From: Vibrio coralliilyticus ATCC BAA-450
GTDB lineage: Bacteria > Pseudomonadota > Gammaproteobacteria > Enterobacterales > Vibrionaceae
Length of the DNA: 64,000 nt
Direction of reading: 5' to 3'
Assembly: GCF_000176135.1 (NCBI RefSeq)
Contig: NZ_ACZN01000018.1
Span: forward strand, 372,001 to 436,000
Numbering within the stretch: the first letter of the stretch is position 1; each line of letters starts with the position of its first letter. Below, one piece after another: positions 1 to 7,870 of this stretch. The translations under genes and the position numbers were made by a program. The notes under the pieces were generated by a model, which did not search any database, was not told the DNA's origin, and saw nothing but the letters and a program-made list of their open reading frames with translations.

Positions 1-331
1 TCTTTTGCTCAGAAACCCAACGTTCAAACTCTTGAGTGTCACCGACTTGCTTCACTCTCGATACAAACCCATAAGACTCAGCAAACGCCTTAACGTGATT
101 GGCTTGTTTTTCTTGTATCAATTCAATGCTATTTTGCGCCACACCTAAGCGCTCAGAAACATCAAGCAATGCACTCTGCCAGGTGTAGTGAATTGACCAG
201 TAAACTGTAATTCCAATGAGAGCAATCAATGTGAGTAAGATTGGCGCAGAAGTCAGAAACATGAGGCGATAACGAACCATGGTTTTGAATCGATAACGCC
301 ACTTGGACCACAAGCCGCCTTTACTCGGCAT
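1..331 (-). CDS. Sensor histidine kinase, N-terminal part (cut by window edge)
   Basis: The reading frame starts at the ATG complementary to 329-331 and runs off position 1, so only about 110 residues are seen. They begin MPSKGGLWSKWRYRFK, followed by one hydrophobic segment (about residues 24-44, APILLTLIALIGITVYW) and then a polar helical stretch that should be periplasmic. This is the usual start of a membrane histidine kinase with an extracytoplasmic sensing domain. No kinase core is visible, so the call rests on position: the start overlaps by 11 bp the 3' end of a sigma-54 response regulator gene, the normal arrangement of a cognate pair. The signal is unknown; the divergent tungstate/cofactor genes suggest an oxyanion or cofactor-related cue (inference). 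Confidence 0.75.
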   Translation of the reverse strand, partial: MPSKGGLWSKWRYRFKTMVRYRLMFLTSAPILLTLIALIGITVYWSIHYTWQSALLDVSERLGVAQNSIELIQEKQANHVKAFAESYGFVSRVKQVGDTQEFERWVSEQK

Positions 332-1769
332 AGTTGGACTCCGCCATTTCCCACTCTTTAAATTTGCGCTCTAGTGTCTTGCGCGCCACGCCTAAATCAC
401 GTGAGGCCGCGGATTTGTTTCCATCGTGGTAATCAACCAGTTGTTGAATATGCGCTCTTTCAACTTCCTTGAGCGACCAGCTATTGGGGTAACCTTCTTT
501 GGCTCCGCTATCATCAGGTAAGTCCAGCACAGCACTGCCGCTAGATACAGTCACAGACACATGCGTTTGAGGCAGGTATCCATTCACTTCTCGCCAATAA
601 TGCGCCGGTGGCTTGCCAAGTAAAATACAACGTTCAATCAAGTTTTTAAGTTCACGAATGTTGCCCGGCCAGTCATAGTCGTTCATCGCGATAATATCTT
701 CATGCGCCCACTTAGGGTCAGGCATACCCAGTTCAGCCGCTAATAAACGGGTAAAGAAAGGGACCAAATCAAGCAAGTCGGCTTTGCGTTCTCTAAGCGG
801 CGCGACATCGATTTTAAGCACATTCAATCGATAAAAGAGATCTTGGCGGAAATTGCCCTTCGACACTTCCTCTGCCAAGTTTCGATTGGTAGCCGCCACG
901 ACTCTGACGTCAACGCTGATCTCTTTTTCACTGCCCACGGGGCGAATCGTTCTTTGTTCGAGAACACGCAACAATGCCGACTGCATTTGCAATGGCATCT
1001 CGCCAATCTCATCAAGAAACAAGGTGCCGCCGCTAGCGACTCTAAATAACCCTTCGCGGTTTTTTTTCGCACCAGTGAAAGCACCGGATGTATGACCGAA
1101 TAGCTCACTTTCAAGCAACTCAGGTGCTATCGCGCCGCAGTTGATAGGTACAAACGGCCCTGTTCGCTGACTCGCATCGTGAACACCACGAGCGACCAGC
1201 TCTTTACCTGTGCCGGATTCACCTTCGATTAATACAGACGCACGTGAAGGGGCAAATTGAGTAATAAGCTGTTTCAGTTGGCGCGTTTTTTCTGAACTGC
1301 CAACCATGTCAGTTTTTATCAGTCGCTTGAAGTCATGTTTTAGTGCGTATTGGAGCCGATCGTTCAGGCGCTTATCCATGCAGCGTTGTACCGCTTTGAG
1401 CATCTGATCAAGGTTAAAAGGTTTGAGAATAAAGTCGGAAGCACCGAGCTTAAGTGCTGAAATCGCCGTTTCCAAATCGGCATAACCCGTCATGAAAATC
1501 ACATCTGACTTTCGGTCTTCGTCGTTAAACGCCTCTTCCCAGTCGATTCCTGAGCGCCCCGGCAAGTTAATATCCAGTATGATCAAATCATAGTGGTTGA
1601 CGACCCTAAGCGACTCCGCTTCCTCAATACTCCCCGACGTGTCCACTCTCGAAAACCACTTGCTGAGTGCTTTCTTGAGAATCGTCTGCATTCCGACTTC
1701 ATCATCAACCACTAATACAGAAAATGCTTGATATTGCGCCACTTTATTGGGATCTAACGTTGGGGACAT
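321..1769 (-). CDS. Sigma-54-dependent response regulator (NtrC/DctD class)
   Basis: 482 aa. The N-terminal receiver domain (about residues 16-130) has the acidic pair in VLVVDDE and the phospho-acceptor Asp in LIILDINLPG (about residue 66). The central AAA+ domain (about 155-380) has Walker A GESGTGKE, the sigma-54 contact loop GAFTGA and Walker B LFLDEIGE. A Fis-type helix-turn-helix lies at the C-terminus (NKSAASRDLGVARKTL). All catalytic motifs look intact, so it should activate sigma-54 promoters by ATP hydrolysis when phosphorylated by the overlapping kinase. The likely target is the divergent tupABC-mobA-mobB/moeA unit: two palindromes and a -24/-12 promoter lie in the intergenic region. 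The palindromes also sit just upstream of this gene, so autoregulation is possible. Confidence 0.93.
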   Translation of the reverse strand: MSPTLDPNKVAQYQAFSVLVVDDEVGMQTILKKALSKWFSRVDTSGSIEEAESLRVVNHYDLIILDINLPGRSGIDWEEAFNDEDRKSDVIFMTGYADLETAISALKLGASDFILKPFNLDQMLKAVQRCMDKRLNDRLQYALKHDFKRLIKTDMVGSSEKTRQLKQLITQFAPSRASVLIEGESGTGKELVARGVHDASQRTGPFVPINCGAIAPELLESELFGHTSGAFTGAKKNREGLFRVASGGTLFLDEIGEMPLQMQSALLRVLEQRTIRPVGSEKEISVDVRVVAATNRNLAEEVSKGNFRQDLFYRLNVLKIDVAPLRERKADLLDLVPFFTRLLAAELGMPDPKWAHEDIIAMNDYDWPGNIRELKNLIERCILLGKPPAHYWREVNGYLPQTHVSVTVSSGSAVLDLPDDSGAKEGYPNSWSLKEVERAHIQQLVDYHDGNKSAASRDLGVARKTLERKFKEWEMAESNYAE

Positions 1770-1794
1770 ATTGACTCATTACTCGTTATTGTAA

Positions 1795-1813
1795 TTGGGA
1801 CAGAGTGTACCAA
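1795..1813. promoter_or_regulatory. Upstream activator palindrome 1, regulator/tup intergenic region
   Basis: TGGGACA-GAG-TGTACCA, an inverted repeat with 7-bp arms and one mismatch. It recurs 45 bp downstream with the same arm length and spacer. Its place, about 110-125 bp upstream of the -12 element, is typical of an enhancer site for a sigma-54 activator. The factor is inferred to be the adjacent response regulator. Confidence 0.6.
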
Positions 1814-1839
1814 GAAAATTTAGGACGACGAGAATTAAC

Positions 1840-1858
1840 GTGCGACATTTTGTCCCAC
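1840..1858. promoter_or_regulatory. Upstream activator palindrome 2, regulator/tup intergenic region
   Basis: GTGCGACA-TTT-TGTCCCAC, an inverted repeat with 8-bp arms and one mismatch. It shares the form TGnGACA-N3-TGTnCCA with the site centred 45 bp upstream. Its centre is about 80 bp from the -12 element of the tup promoter. It is probably the main enhancer site of the adjacent regulator (inference). Confidence 0.65.
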
Positions 1859-1914
1859 ATCAAATTTGCAAACACTATCTCATTGATATTTAAGATAAAG
1901 ATATTCGGTGTTTA

Positions 1915-1931
1915 TTGGCATCAAGATTGCT
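1915..1931 (+). promoter_or_regulatory. Sigma-54 (-24/-12) promoter of the tup-mob operon
   Basis: TTGGCATCAAGATTGCT has the invariant GG and GC dinucleotides separated by exactly 10 bases, and differs from the TGGCAC-N5-TTGCW consensus only at the sixth base. It lies about 85 bp before the tupA start codon and downstream of both palindromes. Transcription should start near 1942. Confidence 0.75.
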
Positions 1932-2016
1932 ATTCATAGGCGTTAAACATAAAGCCCTCGATAGATCGCTCAGAAGCGGTCATTTGAGCAATAAAGTTAG
2001 TACGGAATGAATAGCC

Positions 2017-2835
2017 ATGAAAGCAACAACTTTTACCATTGCAGCGGCGTCTTTAGCCTTTATCAGTTCTTCAGCCTTTGCGGCGGATGACAGCCATCAC
2101 ATTCGCTTGGCGACCACCACCAGCACCTACCATTCTGGACTGCTGGATTATTTACTCCCTCAGTTTGAAAAAGAAACGGGCTACCAAGTCGATGTCATCG
2201 CAGCGGGCACGGGGAAATCACTCAAAATGGGTGAAAATGGCGATGTCGATTTAGTTATGACTCACGCCCCTAAAGCAGAAGCCAATTTTGTTCAAAATGG
2301 TTATGGCGTCTTACCTCGTAAACTCATGTACAACGACTTTGTGATTGTCGGTCCGGACGCTGACCCAGCCAAAGTTCACGACTCACACAACGTAGCGGAA
2401 GCGTTTAAGCACATCGCTAATATGAACGCGACCTTTATTTCCCGTGGTGACGATTCAGGCACACACAAAAAAGAAAAAGGGATTTGGCAACAGACCAAAG
2501 TCGAGCCAAACTTTGGCGGCTATCGCTCGGTGGGTCAGGGAATGGGCCCTACTCTGAACATGGCGAATGAGATGCAAGGCTACACCATGACTGACCGTGG
2601 TACTTGGCTGGCGTACAACAATAAACTCGATCTCAAGATCCTGTTTCAAGGCGATCAAAAGTTGTTTAACCCTTATCAGGTAATTTTGGTGAACCCAGAA
2701 CGTTACCCAAGCATCAATTATCAAGGGGCTAAAGTTTTCAGTGATTGGTTGGTCAACCCTAAAGGACAGAAGCTAATCAACGACTATAAGTTGCATGGCA
2801 AACAATTGTTTGTTGCCAATGCAAACGAAAAGTAA
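2017..2835 (+). CDS. tupA: Tungstate ABC transporter, periplasmic binding protein TupA
   Basis: 272 aa. The N-terminus is a Sec signal peptide (MKATTFTIAAASLAFISSSAFA, cut before ADDSH). The mature protein opens with LATTTSTYHSGLLDYLLPQF, containing the TTTS signature of TupA/WtpA-type oxyanion binders. It continues with AAGTGKSL, DLVMTHAP and SRGDDSGTHKKE, which are family hallmarks lining the anion site. TupA proteins bind tungstate very tightly and prefer it to molybdate; the ligand here is assigned by family. It is the first gene of a unit continuing with tupB (6 bp later), tupC and the cofactor genes, and follows a -24/-12 promoter. Confidence 0.92.
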   Translation: MKATTFTIAAASLAFISSSAFAADDSHHIRLATTTSTYHSGLLDYLLPQFEKETGYQVDVIAAGTGKSLKMGENGDVDLVMTHAPKAEANFVQNGYGVLPRKLMYNDFVIVGPDADPAKVHDSHNVAEAFKHIANMNATFISRGDDSGTHKKEKGIWQQTKVEPNFGGYRSVGQGMGPTLNMANEMQGYTMTDRGTWLAYNNKLDLKILFQGDQKLFNPYQVILVNPERYPSINYQGAKVFSDWLVNPKGQKLINDYKLHGKQLFVANANEK

Positions 2836-2841
2836 CCCGTT

Positions 2842-3540
2842 ATGACCTTAGGGAAGACAACAATAGACGCCTTGGCGTTATTGGCCAGCTTTGATCAGGA
2901 GCTGTGGGAGATCGTAGCGGTCTCCTTCAGCGTCTCCATTACGGCCATTTCACTGGTACTGCTGCCGGCGATTCTATTTTCTTTCATTCTTGCTTATACA
3001 GATTTTCGCGGAAAGTGGATTTTTTTGTCCCTGATTAATACGTTACAAGCAGTTCCAACCGTTGTAATTGGCCTACTCCTTTACATGATGTTATCTCGCT
3101 CAGGTCCTCTCGGGGACTGGCAAATGCTGTTTACCCAGCGAGCGATGATCGTAGGTCAAATGTTGATCGGCTTTCCGGTTCTGGTCTCTATGATGCACGG
3201 TGCGCTGCAATCCAGCGATCGCCGCGCTGTCGAAACGGCCATTACACTGGGAGCATCCCCTTCACGCCTTGCGGCGACCATGATTTGGGAAACAAGGTTT
3301 CCACTCATGGCAGCTACTATCGCAGCGTTTTCACGCATTGTGACTGAAGTTGGCTGTTCCACTATGGTGGGCGGAAACATTATGGGGATGACGCGTAACA
3401 TCCCAACCGCGATCGCGATGGAGAGCCATAAAGGCGCTTTCGCCCAAGGTGTGGCTCTGGGCATGGTTCTACTCGCGCTGGCGCTTGCCCTCAACTTTTT
3501 CCTGACCAGTATGCGCGGCAAAGGCTACCTCAGAACGTAA
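2842..3540 (+). CDS. tupB: Tungstate ABC transporter, permease TupB
   Basis: 232 aa inner-membrane protein with five or six hydrophobic segments (for example ITAISLVLLPAILFSFILAY and VPTVVIGLLLYMML). A binding-protein-dependent transport motif for coupling to the ATPase is present near AVETAITLGASPSRLA (about residues 130-146). Length and sequence fit the TupB/ModB family. It lies between the binding protein and ATPase genes with gaps of 6 and 9 bp, so co-transcription is nearly certain. The ribosome-binding site is weak (AAAAG), and translational coupling to tupA is likely. Confidence 0.9.
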   Translation: MTLGKTTIDALALLASFDQELWEIVAVSFSVSITAISLVLLPAILFSFILAYTDFRGKWIFLSLINTLQAVPTVVIGLLLYMMLSRSGPLGDWQMLFTQRAMIVGQMLIGFPVLVSMMHGALQSSDRRAVETAITLGASPSRLAATMIWETRFPLMAATIAAFSRIVTEVGCSTMVGGNIMGMTRNIPTAIAMESHKGAFAQGVALGMVLLALALALNFFLTSMRGKGYLRT

Positions 3541-3549
3541 AGGCGAATT

Positions 3550-4266
3550 ATGACCATCAAAATCACGGCACAAGATATTTCGATGCGCTTTAAAGAACGG
3601 GTACTCTTTCATATTCCCACTTTGAGCATTGGTCCTAACGACGCCATCTACCTGAAAGGTGACAACGGGGTTGGAAAAACGACGCTACTCAAAATTCTGT
3701 CTGGTCTGGCGAAGCCCACAACTGGGCACGTCAACGCCCCCTATGATACTTGGGTTAAGCGATTTTTTAGCCGAACAGGAAGAAAAGACGTTATCTATCT
3801 GCACCAATCGCCTTACCTGTTTGATGGCACGGTTTATCAAAATGTCGTCTATGGCATCAGATACCAACAAGAATCACTTAAAATTAAGCGAGCTCAAGTT
3901 ATTACTGCGTTACGCATGGTAGGCTTGGAAACTTTAGCGGATGAACATATTTCTGTGCTTTCGGGAGGCGAGAAACAACGCGTTGCGATGGCCAGAGCCT
4001 GGATACTCAAACCATCCATTCTTTTGATGGATGAGCCTAGTGCATCTCTCGATCAAGAGTCCATTGATAGGTTGGTGATAATGGCGAAAGATCTTCTGGC
4101 TCGGGGATCAAGTATCGTTATCACTAGTCACCAGGAAAATGCACTGACAGACTTATGCCGCAGGCAGTGGTGGATTAAAGATACGACTCTGATAGAGTCG
4201 CCACTGCTACACGTTATTAAAGATACAAGGCAAGAGAACACTTATGCTTCTTCCAACGCAAACTAG
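3550..4266 (+). CDS. tupC: Tungstate ABC transporter, ATP-binding protein TupC
   Basis: 238 aa ABC ATPase. It has Walker A GDNGVGKTT (about residues 37-45), a Q-loop region YLHQSPYLFDGTV, signature LSGGEKQRVAMARA (about 138-151), Walker B ILLMDEPSASLD and the switch histidine in ITSHQE. It powers TupB. The start follows a good Shine-Dalgarno (AAAGGCG) directly after the tupB stop. The 3' end overlaps mobA by 23 bp, tying tungstate uptake to cofactor synthesis in one transcript. No C-terminal TOBE (oxyanion sensor) domain is seen, as is usual for short TupC proteins. Confidence 0.92.
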   Translation: MTIKITAQDISMRFKERVLFHIPTLSIGPNDAIYLKGDNGVGKTTLLKILSGLAKPTTGHVNAPYDTWVKRFFSRTGRKDVIYLHQSPYLFDGTVYQNVVYGIRYQQESLKIKRAQVITALRMVGLETLADEHISVLSGGEKQRVAMARAWILKPSILLMDEPSASLDQESIDRLVIMAKDLLARGSSIVITSHQENALTDLCRRQWWIKDTTLIESPLLHVIKDTRQENTYASSNAN

Positions 4267-4831
4267 TTGGGTTATTTTAGCTGGCGGTCAAGCTAGACGT
4301 ATGGGCGGAAAAGACAAAGGCCTTATTGAACTCGACAATAAGCCTTTGATTCAACATGTATATGAACGACTGTCCACACAAGTCTCTGACATCATGGTCA
4401 ATGCAAACCGCAATCAAGATACCTATTCAAAGTATGGTGTCGTGGTCGGCGATAAAATCAAAGGTTTCCCTGGGCCTATGGGCGGTATTCACGCAGGTCT
4501 AGCGGCAGCAACTAAAGACTGGGTCGGGTTTGTTCCCTGCGACAGCCCACAGATCAGCATGGATTTGGTCGCTCGTTTTTGCTCTGCAGTCAAAGAAGAT
4601 TCTGACATTCTGGTCGCCCATGACGGTGACTATCAGCAGCCCGTCTTCACGCTCTACCACAAGCGTGTACTGCCGAAACTGACCGCGTTTCTTGAACGTG
4701 GCGATAGAAAAATCATTCTTCTTTATAAAGAGTGCAAGACGCACTATGTGGATTTTAGCGATGCGACGGATTGTTTCGTTAACCTGAACACCCCTGAAGA
4801 ACTGGCACAATTTGGAACCATACATTCATGA
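4244..4831 (+). CDS. mobA: Molybdenum cofactor guanylyltransferase MobA
   Basis: 195 aa, the usual length. It transfers GMP from GTP to Mo-molybdopterin to form the bis-MGD cofactor of DMSO-reductase-family enzymes. The nucleotide-binding signature VILAGGQARRMGGKDKG lies at residues 10-26, followed by GFPGPMGGIHAGL and the metal-binding GFVPCDSP. The start lies inside tupC (23-bp overlap) after AAGAGAA, and the stop overlaps the next start as ATGA, so translation is probably coupled on both sides. Confidence 0.95.
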   Translation: MLLPTQTSWVILAGGQARRMGGKDKGLIELDNKPLIQHVYERLSTQVSDIMVNANRNQDTYSKYGVVVGDKIKGFPGPMGGIHAGLAAATKDWVGFVPCDSPQISMDLVARFCSAVKEDSDILVAHDGDYQQPVFTLYHKRVLPKLTAFLERGDRKIILLYKECKTHYVDFSDATDCFVNLNTPEELAQFGTIHS

Positions 4832-6603
4832 AACACTCGCTCCCTATCCCAATTCTGGGGTTTGCTGCTTATTCTGGAACCGGTAAAACCACGCTGTTGG
4901 AAGCTTTGTTGCCAAGATTAACTCAGGCAGGATTACGCATTGGTATGCTAAAACACGCACACCATAATTTTGATGTAGATAAAGAAGGCAAAGACAGCTT
5001 CCGACTACGTAAAGCTGGCGCCTCTCAGATGCTCATTTCATCTCGTAATCGCTACGCGTTAATGACTGAAACTCCCGAAGCTGAATCTGAATTTGAGTAC
5101 CTACTTAGCCGCTTCGATACGGACACGTTAGACGTCATCTTGGTTGAAGGGTGCAAAAACATCGCCTTTCCAAAAATCGAGCTGCACAGAGAAGAAGTGG
5201 GCAAACCTTGGCTGCACCCTAACGACAGTAACATCATCGCTATCGCTGCAGACACGCATGTTGAAGATGTATCCCTTCCTCAGATGAATATTAATGATCT
5301 TGATGCAATCGCGCGTTTTGTTTGCGACTACGTCAAGCCCGAGAAGCGAGAGCAAGTCGCTAAGACTACAGGCTGTTGCGACACTTTGTCTCCTGCATTT
5401 CTTTCTGTCAGCGAAGGGCAAGACAAAATCCTTTCCTCAGTTCAATCCCTGGCAGGCGTGGAAACATGCGCTATTGAGCAAAGCTACGGACGAGTACTGG
5501 CTAGAGATATCCACTCGCCAATTAACGTGCCTCAATACACTAACTCAGCAATGGATGGCTATGCCATTCGCGGCGATGATGTGGAAAGAGAACAATACAC
5601 CGTCGTTGCTGAAGTGCTTGCTGGCCACGCCTACGATGCACCTCTTCACAAAGGTGAAGCGGTAAAAATCATGACTGGCGCGCCAACGCCAGAAGGTGGG
5701 GACACCGTAGTAATGCGTGAGCAGGCAAAGCAAACTGGAAATCAGGTTTCTTTTGCGGGTGCATCAATTAAAGCTGGTCAAAATGTTCGTCAGGCTGGTG
5801 AGGACCTTCCAGTAGACAGTGTGGTTTTCAGTCAAGGTAAAAGACTAGAATCACCTGAAATGGGGATGATCGCCTCTTTGGGTTTTGCAGAGTGTCCTGT
5901 TTTTCGCCGCCTGAAAGTCGCAGTGTTCTCTACAGGCGATGAAGTGCAGGCGCCGGGTACCGAGCAAGCACCAAACTCTATTTATGACTCCAACCGCTTT
6001 ACCCTACTTGGCCTGTTAGAAAAATTAGGCTGTGAGATCCTCGACCTTGGTATCCTCGAAGACAATGAACAGAGCATGACGGAGGCCCTGCAAGCTGCCT
6101 CGGCTCAAGCGGATGCCATTGTCACGTCAGGTGGTGTTTCTGTCGGTGATGCCGACTTCATCAAACTCGCTTTAGATAAATTGGGCAGCATTGACTTTTG
6201 GCGCATCAATATGAGGCCGGGTCGCCCGCTGGCCTATGGTCAGGTGAACGATAAACCCTTCTTCGGCCTACCGGGCAATCCCGTAGCCGTGATGGTGTCG
6301 TTCATTAACTTTATTGAGCCTGCGCTGCGTAAAATGCAAGGAGAGCAAGGTTGGCAGCCTTTGAAAGTCAACGCGGTCGCACTTGAAGACTTACGTTCTC
6401 GTCAAGGCCGTACTGAGTTCAGCCGTGGCGTTTATGAGATAGATCCTCAGGGGCAATTGACCGTCAGGAGCACAGGGAAACAAGGTTCTGGCATTTTGCG
6501 TTCAATGAGTGAGGCCAATTGTTTAATCGAAGTTTCGCCAGCGATCGATACAGTAAAAGTCGGAGAAAGCGTGACAATCATTCCTCTTCAAGGCAGAATC
6601 TAG
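4828..6603 (+). CDS. MobB-MoeA fusion protein (cofactor adaptor plus molybdopterin molybdotransferase)
   Basis: 591 aa with two parts. Residues 1 to about 175 are MobB: P-loop GTP-binding AAYSGTGKTTLLEAL and the family block LKHAHHNFDVDKEGKDS. Residues about 190-591 are MoeA: NSAMDGYA, GAPTPEGGD, the MPT-binding STGDEV, GGVSVGDADF and GLPGNPVAV, ending in the beta-barrel domain IV. MoeA inserts molybdate into adenylated molybdopterin, and MobB assists guanylation by MobA. Joining them in one chain with MobA next door puts the last cofactor steps together. E. coli has separate mobB and moeA genes. A hairpin (GGCCAGC-TCA-GCTGGCC) follows the stop. Confidence 0.95.
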   Translation: MKHSLPIPILGFAAYSGTGKTTLLEALLPRLTQAGLRIGMLKHAHHNFDVDKEGKDSFRLRKAGASQMLISSRNRYALMTETPEAESEFEYLLSRFDTDTLDVILVEGCKNIAFPKIELHREEVGKPWLHPNDSNIIAIAADTHVEDVSLPQMNINDLDAIARFVCDYVKPEKREQVAKTTGCCDTLSPAFLSVSEGQDKILSSVQSLAGVETCAIEQSYGRVLARDIHSPINVPQYTNSAMDGYAIRGDDVEREQYTVVAEVLAGHAYDAPLHKGEAVKIMTGAPTPEGGDTVVMREQAKQTGNQVSFAGASIKAGQNVRQAGEDLPVDSVVFSQGKRLESPEMGMIASLGFAECPVFRRLKVAVFSTGDEVQAPGTEQAPNSIYDSNRFTLLGLLEKLGCEILDLGILEDNEQSMTEALQAASAQADAIVTSGGVSVGDADFIKLALDKLGSIDFWRINMRPGRPLAYGQVNDKPFFGLPGNPVAVMVSFINFIEPALRKMQGEQGWQPLKVNAVALEDLRSRQGRTEFSRGVYEIDPQGQLTVRSTGKQGSGILRSMSEANCLIEVSPAIDTVKVGESVTIIPLQGRI

Positions 6604-6613
6604 CGCAATCAAA

Positions 6614-6630
6614 GGCCAGCTCAGCTGGCC
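6614..6630 (+). terminator. Weak hairpin after mobB-moeA
   Basis: GGCCAGC-TCA-GCTGGCC, a perfect 7-bp stem 11 bases after the mobB-moeA stop. The following bases (TCAGTTATCTT) are not a real T-tract, so it may only attenuate transcription or protect the mRNA 3' end. The next gene begins 25 bp later. Confidence 0.4.
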
Positions 6631-6654
6631 TCAGTTATCTTAAGAGAAAGACAT

Positions 6655-6921
6655 ATGGCTCGCACAATCCTGTATACCTATAAGGGTGAAGACAAAACGC
6701 TGACTTTTTCATATCAGCAACATCGTAATATTCATGAAGCAGTGGCCGAAGCAGAAGGTATTGATATTTCCGAGTTCCTTAAGATGGAACAGCAAATTGA
6801 AGCGGTGTCAGATACTAAGGCAATGCGCAATTACCGCGACAACCACTTTAGAAAGCTAGGATTTGAAAAAATCACGCTTCAACAGAAGCAAAATCTCGGT
6901 GTTGGTAAGAAGAACAAGTAA
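6655..6921 (+). CDS. Small DUF2960-type protein
   Basis: 88 aa, cytoplasmic, basic at the C-terminus (GVGKKNK), with no membrane segment or cysteines. The sequence (MARTILYTYKGEDKTLTF then HRNIHEAVAEAEG) resembles the short Vibrio/Shewanella proteins I know as DUF2960, whose function is unknown. The start follows AAGAGAAAGACAT. It lies 51 bp after the cofactor operon, separated by a weak hairpin, and is followed by a good terminator, so it may be read through from mobB-moeA or have its own promoter. Confidence 0.7.
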   Translation: MARTILYTYKGEDKTLTFSYQQHRNIHEAVAEAEGIDISEFLKMEQQIEAVSDTKAMRNYRDNHFRKLGFEKITLQQKQNLGVGKKNK

Positions 6922-6928
6922 CCAATGC

Positions 6929-6958
6929 AGGAGCCCCGCCAGTTGGGCTCCTTTCCTT
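6929..6958 (+). terminator. Rho-independent terminator
   Basis: AGGAGCCC and GGGCTCCT form an 8-bp stem with an 8-base loop, followed by TTCCTTTC. It lies 8 bp after the stop of the DUF2960-type gene and ends the Region 1 transcripts. Confidence 0.75.
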
Positions 6959-7318
6959 TCAGTGCTTCTGAACGAAAGTATGAGTTAGTTTGTCTCCCTT
7001 CGTTCCTGCTTCCCCAGAAAGCACCTTTATACTTCTCAATCCTGAAAACTTTTTGTTCTTTCACCTAGGCGGAATATATTCCTTTATCAAACTATAATCT
7101 TCTACATAACATCTAATGTACTGAACAACTAAAGTTTATTTTTTATATCTATCAACACAGGCCTTTCTTACTTAACAAATTTGCACTAGAGCACCTAGTC
7201 TAACCCCCAATTTACCACTGGAAATTGGGTCAAATCAGGCTATACCTACTACATTGGCCTTTTTCTAATTTGAGGCTCAACACGTTTGTGTGATTGACTG
7301 TTTTTAGGTTAAGTAGGT
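6959..7318. other. Long intergenic region before the Tad-like genes
   Basis: About 360 bp of AT-rich sequence between the terminator and the first Tad-like gene. No convincing gene is seen. It contains one perfect hairpin (listed separately) and should hold the promoter of the Tad-like trio, but I cannot pick a -35/-10 pair or a -24/-12 element with confidence. Confidence 0.5.
7206..7229. repeat. Inverted repeat upstream of the Tad-like genes
   Basis: CCCAATTT-8 nt-AAATTGGG, perfect 8-bp arms. No T-tract follows on either strand, so it is not an obvious terminator. It lies about 95-120 bp before the first Tad-like start and could be an operator or a leader hairpin. Confidence 0.4.
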
Positions 7319-7324
7319 GTGAGT

Positions 7325-7867
7325 ATGAGATCGTACATCCATAACTCAATACAGGTACAAACTGGCAAGTCAAATTGCAGAGTCAATTCGCCTAAAAACA
7401 AGCCACACCGCCCAGTACGACATCGCCGCAAGCAATTTGGTGGCTCTATTGTCGAGTTTGCTCTTGCTGCAAGTTTCTTCTTCGCTATTTTCATGACCAT
7501 TCTTGATCTCTCGGTATACGGCTACGTCAAACTGACTATGCAGAATGCAGTCCGAGAAGGTGCGCGTTACGCCGTCACTGGCCGTTCAGATCTCGACCCA
7601 GACGGCAATGGTGATCGTGAAGCGGCCGTCATTCAAATGATCTCTGACGCCTCTAACGGCTACCTAGAACAAGTGATGAATGTCGACGACATACGTGTTG
7701 AAGATATCGATGGCAACGCTGTCGCATCTTTTGGTAGTGCCGGTGACATCATCGCGATTCATTTGGACTGCGAATGGCCTGCTGCCAGCCCACTCACCTA
7801 CCCATTTGTTGAAGGTGGTAAATATCAATTTACCGTCAGTACGGCGATGAGAAACGAGGCATTTTGA
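7325..7867 (+). CDS. TadE-like minor pilin protein
   Basis: About 180 aa. A basic N-terminal tail (RPVRHRRKQFGG) is followed by the TadE-type hydrophobic helix SIVEFALAASFFFAIFMTILDL, whose Glu after the processing region is typical of pseudopilin-like TadE/F. Next comes the family block NAVREGARYAVTG. I prefer ATG 7325 because AGTAGG lies 7 bases upstream; a GTG at 7319 would add two residues. TadE proteins are processed by a prepilin peptidase and support Flp pilus assembly. Two related genes follow with gaps of 3 and 11 bp. No Flp pilin, TadA ATPase or secretin is nearby. Confidence 0.8.
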   Translation: MRSYIHNSIQVQTGKSNCRVNSPKNKPHRPVRHRRKQFGGSIVEFALAASFFFAIFMTILDLSVYGYVKLTMQNAVREGARYAVTGRSDLDPDGNGDREAAVIQMISDASNGYLEQVMNVDDIRVEDIDGNAVASFGSAGDIIAIHLDCEWPAASPLTYPFVEGGKYQFTVSTAMRNEAF

Positions 7868-7870
7868 TTT

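Noticed and set aside
6879..7064. Minus-strand ORF of 61 codons over the DUF2960-type gene end
   Set aside because: It covers the terminator and part of an intergenic region, with no SD and no recognisable protein features.
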